From an uncultured Ruminococcus sp. (GTDB taxonomy: Bacteria > Bacillota > Clostridia > Oscillospirales > Ruminococcaceae): a DNA stretch of 64,000 nt. Both the position numbers and the translations under genes were made by a program. Location of the stretch: positions 124,001 to 188,000 of the forward strand of contig UPZA01000003.1 in the NCBI GenBank assembly GCA_900538575.1, given 5' to 3'. The notes under the pieces were generated by a model. The model ran no database searches. It had not been told where the DNA came from and was given only the letters and a program-made list of their open reading frames with translations. This document shows, one piece after another, positions 8,496-17,060 of this stretch (position 1 is its first letter; each line of letters begins with the position of its first letter).

Positions 8496-9266
8496 TCATA
8501 TTAACGTTCTTGCAATTTCAATAGCATCATACAAATCAACAACACCATTTCCTGTAAAATCGGCGAATTGCTTATCAGTTTCTGTAAAAGTTCTTATTTT
8601 CATGATATATTTGACAACTTCTATTGCGTCATAGAGGTCGATTAAGTCGTTTTTTGAAATATCCCCCTGAACAAACAGTTTAAAATTATACCCGTATTTT
8701 TCCGCGTAAGCCTGAGCGGTTGAGTTTTCATAACCATAGATTGTACCGTTGAAACAATTAAAATCTTCTCCGGTTTCTTCGTCAAATATCAAATTATTGA
8801 AAATCGTATCCGCTGAATCATATATTTCACATTCCGGATTTTTGATTAAAACTGTTTCCAGAACACTGCAATTCTTAAACGCACAATTATCAATTGACGC
8901 AACGCTTTCGGGAATTGTTATTTCCTTCAAACTTCTACAGTCATAAAATGCATATTTACCGATTTTAACAACTCTGTCGGGAATTATCACGTTTTTCAAA
9001 TTATTACAGCCGCCGAATGCGTATTGCTGAATTTCCGTAACGGGAACGCCGTCGATTTCCGCGGGAATCTCAACTTCTGTCACAGGCTGAGCGCAATTTG
9101 CTATTGTCAGATAGTCGTAAACGCCGTCTCCGTCAGAATCATAAGTATTATAAGTCAGATTTCCATATGTACCGTAAGCTGCGGCAGTTAAAGGAATAAC
9201 TGAAAACATACCTGCTAAAAATATTATTGCCGTAATCATACTTATTATTTTATGTCTTATTTTCAT
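8496..9266 (-). CDS. secreted leucine-rich-repeat protein with C-terminal dockerin
   Basis: A 256-residue secreted protein. Residues 1-30 are a signal peptide ending in Ala-Ala-Ala. A DSDGDGVYDY calcium-type loop follows near 43. Residues about 60-150 are BspA-like (LRR_5) repeats of the type YAFGGCNNLKNVIIPDRV, each ending in a conserved KIGKYAF pattern. Residues about 200-256 are a dockerin with two calcium-loop segments, DISKNDLIDLYDAI and DFTGNGVVDLYDAI. Dockerins plug into cohesins, so this protein probably docks on a surface scaffold such as those at 58546-62407. What the LRR part binds is unknown. ATG at 9266 follows AAGGGAG and gives a proper signal peptide. It has its own terminator. 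Confidence 0.88.
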   Translation of the reverse strand: MKIRHKIISMITAIIFLAGMFSVIPLTAAAYGTYGNLTYNTYDSDGDGVYDYLTIANCAQPVTEVEIPAEIDGVPVTEIQQYAFGGCNNLKNVIIPDRVVKIGKYAFYDCRSLKEITIPESVASIDNCAFKNCSVLETVLIKNPECEIYDSADTIFNNLIFDEETGEDFNCFNGTIYGYENSTAQAYAEKYGYNFKLFVQGDISKNDLIDLYDAIEVVKYIMKIRTFTETDKQFADFTGNGVVDLYDAIEIARTLI

Positions 9267-9373
9267 AAAATAAACTCCCTTCCAGTTAAAATATAGTTTA
9301 CCACTAAAAGATAATATTGTCAATAGATTAATAAATGCCTCCAAACGTTTTAACGCCTTACTGAATTGAATTC

Positions 9374-9402
9374 AAAAAGAACCCGTCTTAAAAGACAGGT
9401 TC
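9374..9402 (-). terminator. terminator of the small membrane protein gene
   Basis: GAACC-C-GTCT and AGAC-A-GGTTC (9379-9402) pair with one mismatch and are followed by five T on the minus strand. Confidence 0.7.
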
Positions 9403-9480
9403 CTATAATTCATTTCATCTTAATTTGCAAATACTCTTGATAAATCATGCGGTTTGATGTTATAATATTAGCAATCGGTT

Positions 9481-9864
9481 TTATTCAAGCTTTTTTCTTA
9501 TTATACCGCAGACAAATCCTGCCGGTATGCAAAGGAAGAACCATAAAACAGTAAAGGGCAGACAAATCTGCCCGAGTATATTAAAAGGCATATCGGAATA
9601 GTTCCAGACATTCCAGCCAAGAATTATATTGACTATCACCCCGACCGTAAATTCCACAGAAGTTATTATAAGAGAACCAAGTATGCACTTCTGCCAAAAG
9701 GGAACGCTTCTGAGACCGGTAAACATCTCATAAAGGATCGTCAGGATAATTCCGCCTGTAAGCGTCATTGTCCAGTGAGTAAATCCTCTGGCAGATATTT
9801 CCATAAGGCTGTATATAAAACATCCTGTTAAAAATACAAAAGCTCTTGTTCCGATTGTTTTCAA
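9481..9864 (-). CDS. small multi-spanning membrane protein (CmpB/PF06541-like)
   Basis: A 127-residue hydrophobic protein with about four predicted membrane helices (near 7-22, 32-50, 60-80, 95-118). The stretch WNVWNYSDMPFNILGQICLP matches the conserved core of the family called putative ABC transporter type IV (CmpB, PF06541), whose true function is not known; the ABC link is only a database name. The start is TTG at 9864, preceded by a very good AAAGGAGG site. There is no ATPase nearby, so transport is not supported by context. Confidence 0.7.
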   Translation of the reverse strand: MKTIGTRAFVFLTGCFIYSLMEISARGFTHWTMTLTGGIILTILYEMFTGLRSVPFWQKCILGSLIITSVEFTVGVIVNIILGWNVWNYSDMPFNILGQICLPFTVLWFFLCIPAGFVCGIIRKKLE

Positions 9865-9958
9865 AATCCCGCCTCCTTTATATTATTTACAGATTTATTA
9901 TGATTTTTCCGCAGAAAATTATACGCTTTAAAGGACGGCGCAGCTTCAAAATATTTTA

Positions 9959-9980
9959 CCGTTATATAACTAAATAACGG
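9959..9980 (+). repeat. stem-loop in the malQ upstream region
   Basis: CCGTTAT and ATAACGG form a seven-base perfect stem about 50 bases before malQ, just 5' of the conserved leader element. Confidence 0.5.
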
Positions 9981-9992
9981 TCCCAAGAAAAC

Positions 9993-10023
9993 GCCGCTGA
10001 ATTTTTCGCGGCAGAATGGAGAT
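9993..10023 (+). promoter_or_regulatory. leader hairpin with conserved CGGCAGAATGGAGAT element (malQ copy)
   Basis: GCCGC (9993-9997) pairs with GCGGC (10008-10012), and the 15-mer CGGCAGAATGGAGAT spans 10009-10023. It contains the ribosome binding site and ends four bases before the malQ ATG. The identical 15-mer precedes recA and the gerA-type gene in this window. Confidence 0.6.
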
Positions 10024-10027
10024 TATT

Positions 10028-11503
10028 ATGAGAAAAAGCGGAATTCTTATGCACATTTCAAGCCTTCCCTCAGAATACGGTATCGGAAAAATGGGAAGTT
10101 CGGCTTATGATTTTGTTGATTTTCTTGTTCAGTCAGGAGTAAAATGCTGGCAGATACTGCCACTTTCACCTACAAGTTACGGAGATTCTCCTTATCAATC
10201 CTTTTCCGTATACGCCGGAAATCCCTATTTTATCGACTTTGACGCCTTAAAACAGGAAGGACTTCTGAAAAAATCGGATTATCAAAATATAAAATGGCAG
10301 GATAACCCTAATCAGGTCAATTACAGCCGGATTTACGAAAATTGCTATAAAGTACTTAAAATCGCATATAAAACATACCGCAGAGACATATCGAAGAAAT
10401 ACGGAAGCTTTGTTGAAAAAAACAAAGACTGGCTTGAGGATTATGCGCTGTTTATGGCTCTTAAATTTAAAAACGACGGAAAGCCTTGGTATGAATGGGA
10501 CGAAAAGCTCGCATTCCGCGAGCCTGCCGCAATAGAAAAGGCAAAGCAGGAACTAAAAAAGGATATAGAATTTTTCAAGTTCATACAGTATAAATTTTAT
10601 AGACAATGGAGTAATCTGAAAAAATACGCTAACGATAAGGGTGTAGAAATAATCGGAGATATGCCTATTTATGTTTCCTACGACAGCGTCGAGGCATGGA
10701 CTTATCCTGAGCTTTTCCTTTTCGACAGCAAGAAAAGACCTGTCGACGTCGCCGGATGTCCTCCCGACGAATACGCCTTAACCGGTCAGCTTTGGGGAAA
10801 TCCTCTTTATGACTGGGAATATCACAGGAAAACAGAATATGAATGGTGGACAAAACGTCTGAAATTTTCCTCAGAAATATATGATATAGTAAGAATAGAC
10901 CATTTCAGAGGCTTTGAAAGCTATTATGCTATCCCATACGGCAATGAAACCGCCGAAAAAGGCGAATGGCGCATGGGACCGGGCGTTGAGCTTTTCAAAA
11001 CTGTTCAGGAAAAGCTCGGAAATCTAAGCATTATAGCAGAGGATCTCGGCTTTATTACCGACGATGTCCGTCGGATGCTAAACGAATTGGGTTATCCGGG
11101 TATGAAGGTAATGCAGTTTGCATTCGGAGAAGACAGCAAAAACGAACACCTTCCCCATAATTTTGAAACCTCTAACTGCATAGCGTATACCGGTACGCAC
11201 GACAACGAAACTCTTAAGGGATGGGTAGGTTCGTCGGCCTCCGGCGCTCTGAAATACGCGATGACTTATTTCAATATAAAAAAGAAAAAGGATATTCCAA
11301 AGGGAATGATAAAAGCCGCATGGTCAAGCGTCGCGCGGATTGCCGTGGCTCAGATACAGGATTTCCTTGAAAGCGATCCGACGTCAAGAATGAATACGCC
11401 CTCTACTCTCGGAGGAAACTGGCAGTTCCGCACCAAGGAAGAGGATTTCAGCGAAAAGCTTTCCAAAAAAATACTTAAGCTGAATAAAATATATAACAGA
11501 TAA
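10028..11503 (+). CDS. malQ: 4-alpha-glucanotransferase (amylomaltase), GH77
   Basis: Transfers alpha-1,4-glucan chains between maltodextrins, releasing glucose and building longer chains that glycogen phosphorylase can use. The 491-residue protein begins with the family signature RKSGILMHISSLPSEYGIG. Catalytic regions visible are DMPIYV, VRIDHFRGFESYYAIP with the nucleophile Asp, IIAEDLG with the acid Glu, and YTGTHDNETLKGW. ATG at 10028 is chosen because ATGGAGA just upstream is the ribosome binding site, not the start. glgP follows 91 bases later, forming a glucan breakdown pair. Confidence 0.95.
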   Translation: MRKSGILMHISSLPSEYGIGKMGSSAYDFVDFLVQSGVKCWQILPLSPTSYGDSPYQSFSVYAGNPYFIDFDALKQEGLLKKSDYQNIKWQDNPNQVNYSRIYENCYKVLKIAYKTYRRDISKKYGSFVEKNKDWLEDYALFMALKFKNDGKPWYEWDEKLAFREPAAIEKAKQELKKDIEFFKFIQYKFYRQWSNLKKYANDKGVEIIGDMPIYVSYDSVEAWTYPELFLFDSKKRPVDVAGCPPDEYALTGQLWGNPLYDWEYHRKTEYEWWTKRLKFSSEIYDIVRIDHFRGFESYYAIPYGNETAEKGEWRMGPGVELFKTVQEKLGNLSIIAEDLGFITDDVRRMLNELGYPGMKVMQFAFGEDSKNEHLPHNFETSNCIAYTGTHDNETLKGWVGSSASGALKYAMTYFNIKKKKDIPKGMIKAAWSSVARIAVAQIQDFLESDPTSRMNTPSTLGGNWQFRTKEEDFSEKLSKKILKLNKIYNR

Positions 11504-11594
11504 TAAAATTCTATATTGCTTTTCACCTATAAAAAGCGGCATAATAATTCCGTATATTCAGCGTCAGCCAAAATTTTATATCAGGAGAGAATTT

Positions 11595-13931
11595 ATGGAA
11601 CAATTCAGAGAAACACTAAAAATTGCTTTAAAAAATTGCAGTAATCCTCAGGAAATTCATAACGCAATAGGAAATACGATCATGAGCTTTATTTCGGAAA
11701 ATTGGGAAAAATCAAAGTATTCCCACTATCACAGCCGACGCGCATGTTATTTTTCTATGGAATTTCTTGTTGGACGCGCAATTTTTAATAACCTGCTCTG
11801 TCTCGGACTTTACGAGGATACCGAAGCCGTTCTGAACGAAATGGGCCGGAGTTTGTCCGAGCTTGAGGAAGTCGAGGACGCGGCTCTTGGAAACGGCGGT
11901 CTGGGAAGACTTGCCGCATGCTTTCTTGACAGCGCCGCTTCAATGAATCTTCCCCTTGACGGCTACGGAATCAGATATAAATACGGTCTGTTTAAACAGG
12001 GAATCGAAAACGGTTTTCAGACTGAAAAAGCCGACGATTGGACAAGATACGGCGATCCATGGTCTGTAAGGCGGGAAGATGAAGCCGTCGAGGTAAAATA
12101 TAAGGATCAAACCGTTAAAGCCGTACCCTACGACATGCCTATAATAGGATACGATACAGAGCATATCAGCTCCCTCCGTCTTTGGCAGTCTGAAGCTTTA
12201 AACGAATTTGATTTCGCACTTTTTAATCAGCAGAAATATATGGAGGCAAGCGCTGACAAAATATCTGCGGAAAATATCTCTAAATGCCTTTATCCTAACG
12301 ACGATACAAGAGAGGGCAAGCTGCTTAGACTTAAACAGCAGTATTTCTTTTGCAGCGCCTCGCTCCAGGACATAGCGAAAAAACACTGCGAACGTTTCGG
12401 AACGCTGGAAAATATAGCCGACAGCATAACCGTTCAGCTAAACGATACTCATCCTGTTATATCCATACCGGAGCTTATCAGAATACTGACCGCCGAAGGA
12501 ATGTCCTTCGAAAAAGCATTCGCGGTAACGCGCAAGGTCTTTAATTACACAAACCACACCGTTATGCCGGAGGCTCTTGAAAAATGGGACTGCTCGCTGG
12601 TAGAAGAGCTGCTCCCTGAAATCTATTCGATAATACTTCAGATCCACGAGCGTCTTATCTCTGAAATGTATTCCAAGAAAATGACTCCGGAAAATATTGA
12701 AAAAATAAAAATTATCAGAAACGGACAGGTAAACATGGCCGATATGGCGGTTTACTGCTCGTCTTATATCAACGGAGTAGCCGAAATCCACACGGATATT
12801 CTGAAGGATTCCGTCCTTACGGACTGGTATAAGCTTTACCCCGAACGATTTCAGAATAAAACTAACGGTATAACCCAGAGACGCTGGCTGGCTCTCTGTA
12901 ACAGAGAGCTGGCGGATATGGCGACGGATTTAACCGGCGGAAAGGAATGGCTGACGAATCTCGACAAACTGAAATCTCTTGAACAATACGCTGATGACGA
13001 CGGAATAATCGAAAGATTTCTTAATATAAAAAAGAATAACAAAAGAGCTTTGGCTGAATATATTAAAAACAAGGAAGGGATTGAGATTAATCCTGATTCA
13101 GTTTTTGATATTCAGATAAAAAGACTGCATGAGTATAAGCGTCAGCTTCTGAACGCATTTTCAATACTTTATATCTATTTCGGCATTAAATCCGGAGAAA
13201 TAATAAACATGAATCCGGTTACGTTTATTTTCGGAGCGAAATCAGCTCCCGGATACCGGAGAGCAAAGGGCATTATAAAATATATCAACGAAATTGCAGG
13301 ACTTATCGAAAACGACGACGAGGTCAACAGATATATAAAGGTTGTGTTCGTATCGAATTATAACGTTTCCTATGCGGAAAAGCTTATACCGGCCGCAGAT
13401 ATTTCCGAGCAGATATCCACTGCCGGAACAGAAGCGTCCGGAACGGGAAATATGAAGCTTATGCTTAACGGAGCAGTTACGCTCGGAACCTACGACGGCG
13501 CCAATATTGAAATAGTAAAAGAGGCCGGAGAAGAAAACAATTATATTTTCGGCGCAAGAGTAGAAGAGCTTAAAGAAATTATACCCGGATATAACAGCAG
13601 GAAGCTTTTGGCAGAAAATGAAAAAATCAGAAGGGTTATAAATACTTTAATCGACGGAACCGTTTCAGACGGAGGCTCAGGAATGTTCAGAGAGCTTTAT
13701 TATTCGCTGACAGACGGCGCGTCATGGCATACTCCAGATAATTACTATCTTCTCGGAGATTTGGAAGACTATGTTGAAACAAAGCTTAAATGCATCGGAG
13801 ATTTTGAGGATAAACGGCTGATCGGCAAAAAAATGTGGCTGAATATGTGCAATGCGGGAAAATTCAGTTCTGACAGAACTGTCAGCGATTATGCCGAAAA
13901 CATCTGGCATATCGGTAAGATTGATATATAA
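11595..13931 (+). CDS. glgP: glycogen/maltodextrin phosphorylase
   Basis: Releases glucose 1-phosphate from alpha-1,4-glucans using inorganic phosphate and PLP. The 778-residue protein shows SRRACYFSMEFLVGR near residue 50, LGNGGLGRLAACFLDS near 98, the VQLNDTHP loop, and the PLP site EASGTGNMKLMLNG with its lysine, all in the usual order. It follows malQ in the same direction with no terminator between, and ends at a strong terminator. In a Ruminococcus-like gut organism it would serve stored glycogen or starch-derived dextrins. Confidence 0.96.
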   Translation: MEQFRETLKIALKNCSNPQEIHNAIGNTIMSFISENWEKSKYSHYHSRRACYFSMEFLVGRAIFNNLLCLGLYEDTEAVLNEMGRSLSELEEVEDAALGNGGLGRLAACFLDSAASMNLPLDGYGIRYKYGLFKQGIENGFQTEKADDWTRYGDPWSVRREDEAVEVKYKDQTVKAVPYDMPIIGYDTEHISSLRLWQSEALNEFDFALFNQQKYMEASADKISAENISKCLYPNDDTREGKLLRLKQQYFFCSASLQDIAKKHCERFGTLENIADSITVQLNDTHPVISIPELIRILTAEGMSFEKAFAVTRKVFNYTNHTVMPEALEKWDCSLVEELLPEIYSIILQIHERLISEMYSKKMTPENIEKIKIIRNGQVNMADMAVYCSSYINGVAEIHTDILKDSVLTDWYKLYPERFQNKTNGITQRRWLALCNRELADMATDLTGGKEWLTNLDKLKSLEQYADDDGIIERFLNIKKNNKRALAEYIKNKEGIEINPDSVFDIQIKRLHEYKRQLLNAFSILYIYFGIKSGEIINMNPVTFIFGAKSAPGYRRAKGIIKYINEIAGLIENDDEVNRYIKVVFVSNYNVSYAEKLIPAADISEQISTAGTEASGTGNMKLMLNGAVTLGTYDGANIEIVKEAGEENNYIFGARVEELKEIIPGYNSRKLLAENEKIRRVINTLIDGTVSDGGSGMFRELYYSLTDGASWHTPDNYYLLGDLEDYVETKLKCIGDFEDKRLIGKKMWLNMCNAGKFSSDRTVSDYAENIWHIGKIDI

Positions 13932-13976
13932 ATTTAAGACCGCACTATAAAATTTTGCAGCCATAAAGAATTAAAA

Positions 13977-14012
13977 TCCACAGAGAAATAACAATCTCTG
14001 TGGACTTTTTTC
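13977..14012 (+). terminator. terminator of malQ-glgP
   Basis: TCCACAGAGA and TCTCTGTGGA form a ten-base perfect stem followed by CTTTTTT. Confidence 0.92.
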
Positions 14013-14286
14013 GTATTAAACAGCCTAATAAATTTCCATTTATCAATCGTTGCATACAAGCTTATGTCGCAGAAAAATCTTCGCCTGTAGGATGCCGGTT
14101 ATGTTTGTTTTCAGAGTACCTTTATAATGCTTCTTTATCTCAACACTACTGAAAGCCGCGGCTATTCTATACTTTTTTATTGAATCCATTTTTCATTAAA
14201 TTCAGAAATATATTTATACTATACTAACGTTAATTTTTTAACCATGCGCAAAATCGACTTTTTTTTCGAAAGACTGCAAAAACCTC
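14013..14286. other. intergenic region without a supported gene
   Basis: This stretch between the glgP terminator and the guaB promoter holds only short reading frames. The longest candidate, 48 codons on the minus strand at 14043-14189, has no ribosome binding site. No RNA structure was recognised. Confidence 0.6.
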
Positions 14287-14315
14287 TTGACAGAGGCAAA
14301 AAAAAATAGTATCAT
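14287..14315 (+). promoter_or_regulatory. promoter of guaB
   Basis: TTGACA, 17 bases, TATCAT. The resulting leader of about 80 bases contains an imperfect stem (near AGTCAGC and GGCTGCTT) of unknown meaning. Confidence 0.75.
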
Positions 14316-14401
14316 ATTAAAAAAGCAAATATTAAACATTGAAAGTCAGCTTTAGTTCTCTGTGAATTTGGCTGCTTTCTTCGTATATTTAGGAGGATTT
14401 T

Positions 14402-15868
14402 ATGCTTAGTGAGAGTAAATTTGAAAAAGAGGGGCTGACGTTTGACGACGTCCTGCTTATCCCCGGCAAATCGGACGTAACTCCGAACATGATAAACCTC
14501 GGAACACGTCTTGCCGGCGGCATAACGCTTAAAACGCCTATCATGACAGCAGCCATGGATACCGTAACAGAAGCTAAAATGGCAATAGCGATCGCAAGAG
14601 AAGGCGGAATAGGAATAATACATAAAAACATGACTATTGATAAGCAGGCGGACGAAGTCGATAAGGTAAAGCGTTCGGAAAACGGCGTAATTGTCAATCC
14701 ATTTTCTCTCACTGCCGACAGATACGTATACGACGCCGACGAGCTTATGGGCAAATATAAGATTTCAGGCGTACCTATCGTCGATTCAACAGGCAAGCTT
14801 GTCGGTATTATCACAAACCGAGACATGCGCTTTATTTCCGATTATGATACTAAAATCGGAGACGTTATGACAAAGGACAACCTTATAACGGCTCCGATAG
14901 GCACCACTCTTGAGCAGGCGCAGGAAATTCTCCGAACACATAAAATAGAAAAGCTGCCTTTGGTTGACGAAAACGGCTATCTCAAAGGACTTATTACAAT
15001 AAAGGATATAGAAAAGGCGATTCAGTATCCTAACTCCGCAAGGGATAAGAGCGGAAGGCTCCTCTGCGGCGCCGCTATCGGAGTAACGGCGGACGTGCTT
15101 GAAAGAGCCGGAGCTCTTATCGACGCACAAGCCGACGTACTTGTACTTGATTCCGCGCACGGTCATTCCAAAAACATTTTAAAATGTCTTAAAATGATAA
15201 AGGAGGCTTATCCGGATACTCCGGTTATTGCCGGAAATATTGCGACGGCAGAGGCTGCCGAGGATCTTATTGCGGCAGGAGCCGACTGCCTCAAGGTTGG
15301 AATAGGTCCGGGATCAATCTGTACGACGCGCGTTGTCGCAGGTATCGGCGTTCCTCAGATCACAGCAGTTTACGACGTTGCAAGAGTAGCTCAGAAATAT
15401 AACGTACCCGTTATCGCAGACGGAGGTATTAAATATTCCGGCGACATCGTCAAGGCTCTTGCGGCAGGCGCAAACGTGGTAATGCTCGGCTCGCTTCTTG
15501 CCGGATGCGAAGAGGCCCCCGGAGAAACTGAAATTTTCCAGGGACGTTCGTTCAAGGTTTACAGAGGTATGGGAAGTCTGGGCGCAATGGCGTGCGGCTC
15601 CAAGGACAGATATTTCCAGGAGGGAGCTAAAAAATTAGTTCCGGAGGGCGTTGAGGGAAGAGTTCCTTTCAAAGGTCCCGTTGCCGACACTATTTTCCAG
15701 CTTGTCGGCGGAATCAGATCCGGTATGGGCTACTGCGGCTGCAAGGATATCCCTACGCTTCACGAGCATTCCAAATTTGTCAGAATTACCGGAGCCGGTT
15801 TAAAGGAAAGCCATCCTCATGATATTTATATCACAAAGGAAGCTCCTAACTATTCGGCACAGATTTAA
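14402..15868 (+). CDS. guaB: IMP dehydrogenase
   Basis: Oxidises IMP to XMP with NAD, the rate-limiting step of GTP synthesis. The 488-residue protein has the TFDDVLLIPGKSD start, two CBS domains (about residues 95-205, with MTKDNLITAPIGTTLEQA in the second half), the substrate loop GIGPGSICTTRVVAGIG with its catalytic Cys, and ADGGIKYSGDIVKALAAGA. It is preceded by AGGAGG and has its own promoter and terminator. Confidence 0.97.
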   Translation: MLSESKFEKEGLTFDDVLLIPGKSDVTPNMINLGTRLAGGITLKTPIMTAAMDTVTEAKMAIAIAREGGIGIIHKNMTIDKQADEVDKVKRSENGVIVNPFSLTADRYVYDADELMGKYKISGVPIVDSTGKLVGIITNRDMRFISDYDTKIGDVMTKDNLITAPIGTTLEQAQEILRTHKIEKLPLVDENGYLKGLITIKDIEKAIQYPNSARDKSGRLLCGAAIGVTADVLERAGALIDAQADVLVLDSAHGHSKNILKCLKMIKEAYPDTPVIAGNIATAEAAEDLIAAGADCLKVGIGPGSICTTRVVAGIGVPQITAVYDVARVAQKYNVPVIADGGIKYSGDIVKALAAGANVVMLGSLLAGCEEAPGETEIFQGRSFKVYRGMGSLGAMACGSKDRYFQEGAKKLVPEGVEGRVPFKGPVADTIFQLVGGIRSGMGYCGCKDIPTLHEHSKFVRITGAGLKESHPHDIYITKEAPNYSAQI

Positions 15869-15876
15869 TATAACCA

Positions 15877-15907
15877 CAAAAGACGCTTCATACGAGGCGT
15901 CTTTTTC
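15877..15907. terminator. bidirectional terminator between guaB and spoIID
   Basis: AAAAGACGC and GCGTCTTTTT form the stem. It lies between two converging genes and has A and T runs on both sides. Confidence 0.9.
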
Positions 15908-15910
15908 GTT

Positions 15911-16945
15911 TCAGGAAAGCTCCAGTATATCGGTACCCGGATAATAGTGCTCTAAAATTTCCTTATAATCCTTTCCCTTTTCCGCCATGGAATTCGCACC
16001 GTACTGACTCATTCCTACCGCATGACCATAACCCTTGGTTGTTATCTTGAATTCTTTATCATAACTTATCTCAAAGGCGGCGGAGCGCAGAGAAAGAGCC
16101 GCGCGAATTTCCTGCCCCGTTACGGTTTTATCTCCGACTTTTATTTTCAATACGGTCTTTGAATCGCTTAATTCAGCCTCGGAGAACCACTTCTCCGGCT
16201 CATCACCAAGCTTTATTCCTTCAAAGGCGTTTTCAAGCCGCCGGCGCATTTCGTCCTCGGTAAACTCATATTCTTCAAGATACTTAGGAGCGGAAACATC
16301 GTCCTCGCTGTCTACAGGAACAAGATAATCCACTCCGCTGCCCCAGACGTTCTCAGCGCTTTCTGTTTTTCCCGCCGACATGGAATGAAAAGCGGCGATT
16401 ATCGGCTCGTCCTTATATACTATAATCTCGTTTTCAACCTCGCTTACTGCTTCGCGTACCTTTTTTATATACTGCTCGTAATTATCGCCGTAATACTGCT
16501 TTACTTGATTTTCTGTAAAATATGCCTGATATTTAGCGCTGTCGTTGGAAAAATAGGCGCCTCCAAGCTCCGGATCCGGCGACGTTTCAGCTTTTTCCTT
16601 CTGACGTTCAGCATATGTATGAGCGGCTACCGCCTGAGCCTTCAGCGCTTCCTTTTCAAAGGTTGCGGGCATCTCGGCACAAACTGCGCCTACAATATAA
16701 TCAAAAGCGGATATATCCTCGATCTTTCCTGTGGTAATATCAAGCACCTTATAGCTTTCTGATGATTCTTTTTTAGTTTTCGCGCTTTCCGGCTCCGTAT
16801 TCTTTTCTGATACGATGGAAGCGTTTACCAGCTTTTCGTCAGGCTGACGATGTCTGGAGCTTATTTCAGAAGCAAATAACGGAGCGGCAGGCACCGTAAC
16901 GAGCAATGCGGCAAAAATAAGAGCCGCAGAGATATAAGATTTCAT
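15911..16945 (-). CDS. spoIID: SpoIID/LytB-type peptidoglycan lytic transglycosylase
   Basis: Stage II sporulation protein D cuts glycan strands without stem peptides so that the mother cell can engulf the forespore. The 344-residue protein has an N-terminal hydrophobic segment (about 1-25), a charged linker, and the SpoIID domain from about residue 80, with the catalytic Glu in VCAEMPATFEKEALKAQAVA, the AYFSND region, and the C-terminal GYGHAVGMSQYGA signature. The membrane segment fits anchoring in the septum. It is preceded by a good AGGAGG. No other engulfment genes are beside it, so a vegetative LytB-type role cannot be fully excluded. Confidence 0.88.
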   Translation of the reverse strand: MKSYISAALIFAALLVTVPAAPLFASEISSRHRQPDEKLVNASIVSEKNTEPESAKTKKESSESYKVLDITTGKIEDISAFDYIVGAVCAEMPATFEKEALKAQAVAAHTYAERQKEKAETSPDPELGGAYFSNDSAKYQAYFTENQVKQYYGDNYEQYIKKVREAVSEVENEIIVYKDEPIIAAFHSMSAGKTESAENVWGSGVDYLVPVDSEDDVSAPKYLEEYEFTEDEMRRRLENAFEGIKLGDEPEKWFSEAELSDSKTVLKIKVGDKTVTGQEIRAALSLRSAAFEISYDKEFKITTKGYGHAVGMSQYGANSMAEKGKDYKEILEHYYPGTDILELS

Positions 16946-16997
16946 AAAATCCTCCTTTTCTTTACTCTTTCTGATTTTTTACTTTTGATTCATAAAG

Positions 16998-17026
16998 TTG
17001 ACAATCCGCCTCAAATATAGTATAAT
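16998..17026 (+). promoter_or_regulatory. promoter of the citrate synthase gene
   Basis: Perfect sigma-A promoter: TTGACA, 17 bases, TATAAT, about 28 bases before the ribosome binding site. Confidence 0.9.
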
Positions 17027-17060
17027 AAATTTTAAGTATAACAGAATGGGAGTGATACAT

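Noticed and set aside
14043..14189. A 48-codon minus-strand frame in the glgP-guaB gap
   Set aside because: No ribosome binding site and no recognisable protein; length is within chance.
17041..17053. ACAGAATGGGAG before citrate synthase as a fourth copy of the leader element
   Set aside because: It differs at several positions and has no GCCG/CGGC hairpin in front of it.
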